A program made the translations under genes and the position numbers. A stretch of DNA of 7,144 nt from CAZIVO01 sp964542765. GTDB lineage: Bacteria > Planctomycetota > UBA1135 > UBA2386. A model generated the notes under the pieces. The model searched no databases, was not told the origin of the DNA, and saw only the letters and a program-made list of their open reading frames with translations. Location: positions 1 through 7,144 of the forward strand of contig CAZIVO010000145.1 of the NCBI GenBank assembly GCA_964542765.1. Reading direction: 5' to 3'. Below, piece after piece: positions 5,452-7,144 of this stretch. Within the stretch, counting starts at the first letter, position 1; each line of letters starts with the position of its first letter.

Positions 5452-6822
5452 ATGTCCAACCTCTCGCCACGCTCCAGCCGATCAGGCCGCAAGACGGAAT
5501 ACGGCATGCTTTCCATGCTGTTGCTCCTGGTCGTAGGTTTCAGCGCCCTGACGGTGACGGACACTCAGAACTCCGGGGCTGCTGCGGGCGACGAACTCGC
5601 TGCGCAGATCAATGCCTTGGGATCGAAGGTGCGCGTGGCAATCATCACCCCACAGAGCGTCACCGGCGTTCAGATGGCGGATGCATTGGCTGAAATACTG
5701 ACCACCTCCGGCCACCAGTTGGCTGGCAAGGTGCACAATGAGCCACCGGGAGTGAAGAAAACGCTGATGGAATGGGAACAGGAGGGCTCCCACATCGACG
5801 TGATTGCTTGCCCCAATTCCGTTGCCGCGTGGCCTCTCGTTCGGGAAGTCAACACGCGGTTCCCAGGTCTCGGTGGCAATTGTCAGGTGATGGCACCCCG
5901 GAGCTACAAGTGGCCTGCCTTCCTCAAGCAAAGCAATGTGTTGAACATCGCGCAGCAGATTTCGATCATCGCCATCATCGCGATCGGAATGACCCTGGTG
6001 ATCATCACCGCGGGAATCGACCTGTCGGTTGGTAGCCTGATCGGTTTGGCGGCTGTCACCTCCACGGTCCTGATCCGTGACCTTGCCGGTGGAGTGGATG
6101 CCGGCTCATTGGGGATGCTGCTCTGCGGACTCGCCGGCATCGCTGCATGCGGTGGGGTTGGAGCCCTGTCGGGAGTGTGTGTCGCGGCGTTTCGCCTGCC
6201 AGCCTTTCTGGTCACCTTGGCGATGATGTTGATGGCGCGCGGGCTCGCCCTGACGATTACAGACTCGCAGTCGATCAATGAAGTCCCTGAGGCGTTCGGT
6301 TGGTTGGGGTCGGGGCGCACCCTTGCCATCCCCAATTCCGTGATCCTGATGTTCCTCCTCTACGGCCTCGCGCACTTCGTGATGTCGCGGACGCGCCTCG
6401 GGCGTCACATCTACGCAATTGGCGGAAACGAAGAGGCTGCTCGCCTGGCCGGCGTTCCCGTGCAGCGAGTCCTGCTGATCGTCTATACCCTGTGCGGGCT
6501 GCTCGCCGGGTTGGGCGGCGTGATCATGGCGTCAAAGCACAAGGGCGTGGAGCCGAACTTCGGGTTCATGGACGAATTGACGGTCATCGCAGCGGTCGTC
6601 GTCGGCGGCACCAGCCTGATGGGTGGACAGGGTAAGGTCCTGGGCACTCTCATCGGCGCCTTCATCATCGCCGTGATTCGCAATGGAATGAACCAGGTCG
6701 GTGTGCCGCCCAACCCACAGATGATCGTGATGGGAGCGGTGATCCTCGGCGCAGTCTCGATCGACCAGTTCCGCAAGGGCAAGGTGAGCTGGCGGAACTT
6801 CACCAGTCTGTTTCAGCGATAG
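5452..6822 (+). CDS. RbsC-like sugar ABC permease with an extracytoplasmic alpha/beta domain inserted after TM1
   Basis: A 456-residue inner-membrane permease of the RbsC/BPD_transp_2 family; usual members have about 310-350 residues. A basic N-terminus (Arg7, Arg10, Arg13, Lys14) precedes TM1 at about 19-36. Residues 37-159 are a soluble alpha/beta insert that should lie outside the membrane. From about 165 the standard core resumes: the family motif GMTLVIITAGIDLSVGS at 179-195, further hydrophobic segments near 220-245, 250-270, 294-311 and 340-360, the coupling-type motif GGNEEAARLAGVPV at 324-337, and the conserved end VVVGGTSLMGGQGKVLGT (382-399) to GMNQVGV. The insert contains two cysteines (120, 144). 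The ATG at 5452 lies two bases after the ATPase stop. The frame stays open to an ATG at 5377, but that would overlap the ATPase by 73 bases and add an arginine-rich tail, so 5452 is preferred. No Shine-Dalgarno is evident. The operon position and the core motifs make the permease assignment firm; the insert's function is unknown. Confidence 0.94.
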   Translation: MSNLSPRSSRSGRKTEYGMLSMLLLLVVGFSALTVTDTQNSGAAAGDELAAQINALGSKVRVAIITPQSVTGVQMADALAEILTTSGHQLAGKVHNEPPGVKKTLMEWEQEGSHIDVIACPNSVAAWPLVREVNTRFPGLGGNCQVMAPRSYKWPAFLKQSNVLNIAQQISIIAIIAIGMTLVIITAGIDLSVGSLIGLAAVTSTVLIRDLAGGVDAGSLGMLLCGLAGIAACGGVGALSGVCVAAFRLPAFLVTLAMMLMARGLALTITDSQSINEVPEAFGWLGSGRTLAIPNSVILMFLLYGLAHFVMSRTRLGRHIYAIGGNEEAARLAGVPVQRVLLIVYTLCGLLAGLGGVIMASKHKGVEPNFGFMDELTVIAAVVVGGTSLMGGQGKVLGTLIGAFIIAVIRNGMNQVGVPPNPQMIVMGAVILGAVSIDQFRKGKVSWRNFTSLFQR

Positions 6823-6842
6823 CCGCATGACGAAGATGCGGC
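6822..6842 (+). terminator. Hairpin directly after the permease stop (possible terminator)
   Basis: GCCGCAT (6822-6828) and ATGCGGC (6836-6842) form a perfect seven-base stem around a seven-base loop, beginning at the last base of the stop codon. No T-run follows (the next bases are AAACAAGCC), so it is not a classical intrinsic terminator. It could mark or protect the mRNA 3' end of the transporter operon. Confidence 0.3.
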
Positions 6843-7066
6843 AAACAAGCCCGCCGATGCCGTCGTCACGGCCATGAACATCTCTCTGGACCGACAGAAA
6901 GCCTTGCAGTGCCGCAAATGGTGCTCGGCGCCGTCTCACCACGACCGCAGGCCTCTGATCCAGCCTTCCCTGGCCATCGTATGGGAGATCTCAGACCACC
7001 CGAGGGAACCCCGCGAGCGCTGACCTCATCGGCCGCCTGAAGAGCCCAGGCCCGTACCCCCCCTCA

Positions 7067-7105
7067 CCGGGCCATATAAACCCCGGCGAAGCGGCACATC
7101 CGGGG
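7067..7105. repeat. Two mutually exclusive GC-rich hairpins
   Basis: CCGGG (7067-7071) can pair with CCCGG (7082-7086). Alternatively CCCCGG (7081-7086) can pair with CCGGGG (7100-7105). Both use the same middle segment, so only one can form. The first loop includes TATAAA (7075-7080). Short stems like these are common by chance in GC-rich DNA. Confidence 0.25.
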
Positions 7106-7126
7106 CACTAATTCCGGCTTGTTGAC

Positions 7127-7144
7127 GGGGGGGGGGCGGGGGGG
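7127..7144. repeat. Terminal poly-G tract
   Basis: Ten G, one C, then seven G to the last base of the window. Such a run exactly at the end of the sequence fits a contig-end read artefact better than biology, although a true homopolymer that stopped the assembly is possible. Confidence 0.7.

Larger units (their letters stand above)
6823..7144. other. Region without a supported gene at the window end
   Basis: No frame in these 322 bases shows a recognisable protein. The longest forward candidate (6874-7023, 49 codons) has no ribosome binding site and an arginine/histidine-rich composition without family features. The segment holds the post-stop hairpin, a C7 run at 7057-7063, GC-rich hairpins near 7067-7105 and a terminal G-run. 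No tRNA or other RNA gene was recognised. Confidence 0.5.

Noticed and set aside
6874..7023. A 49-codon forward open frame after the permease
   Set aside because: It has no Shine-Dalgarno, no hydrophobic segment or motif, and a length easily reached by chance in GC-rich DNA. The third-base GC content resembles the rest of the window and does not discriminate.
7123..7128. TTGACG as a -35 promoter element
   Set aside because: It is immediately followed by the suspected artefactual G-run, and no -10 element can be assessed.
1..7144. CRISPR array, insertion sequence, phage, toxin-antitoxin or defence genes
   Set aside because: No regularly spaced repeats, transposase or integrase motifs, terminal inverted repeats or defence domains are visible. 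All six genes belong to ordinary metabolic or transport families.

Overview
The window is GC-rich bacterial DNA from a Gram-negative organism: it carries lipid A biosynthesis genes and a lipoprotein-type solute-binding protein. It holds six protein genes in two divergent, tightly packed operons, separated by a 252-bp intergenic region. Five of the six starts lack a recognisable Shine-Dalgarno sequence. This, together with the unusual permease, recalls the Planctomycetota and related phyla, but the sequence alone cannot fix the taxon; another deep-branching LPS-producing lineage is possible.

Left operon (minus strand, about 2702 down to 1): fabD (malonyl-CoA:ACP transacylase), lpxK (lipid A 4'-kinase) and an LpxL/HtrB-family late acyltransferase cut by the window edge. 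The genes overlap by four bases at both junctions (GTGA, then ATGA), so they are probably translationally coupled. FabD makes the malonyl-ACP that drives fatty acid synthesis. LpxK and the acyltransferase carry out two late steps of Kdo2-lipid A assembly at the inner membrane. The operon thus links acyl-chain supply to lipid A completion.

Middle (2703-2954): the divergent intergenic region. It contains an imperfect purine/pyrimidine inverted repeat with GCGATCGC in its loop, just upstream of fabD. It also contains a six-codon mini-ORF whose stop overlaps the start of the transporter operon. No confident promoter boxes were found.

Right operon (plus strand, 2955-6822): a complete RbsB/RbsA/RbsC-type (CUT2 family) sugar ABC importer, made of a lipoprotein solute-binding protein, a double-domain ATPase and a permease, with gaps of 14 and 2 bases. 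The binding protein keeps most ribose-contact residues of E. coli RbsB but changes three, so its ligand is probably a related sugar rather than certainly ribose. The permease, at 456 residues, is well over 100 residues longer than usual. The excess is an extracytoplasmic alpha/beta domain between TM1 and TM2 whose predicted strand/helix order and spacing resemble half of a periplasmic binding protein lobe. This is the most interesting observation in the window.

Right end (6823-7144): no convincing gene. There is a short hairpin directly after the permease stop, GC-rich competing hairpins near 7067-7105, and a terminal G-run with one C that looks like a contig-end sequencing artefact.
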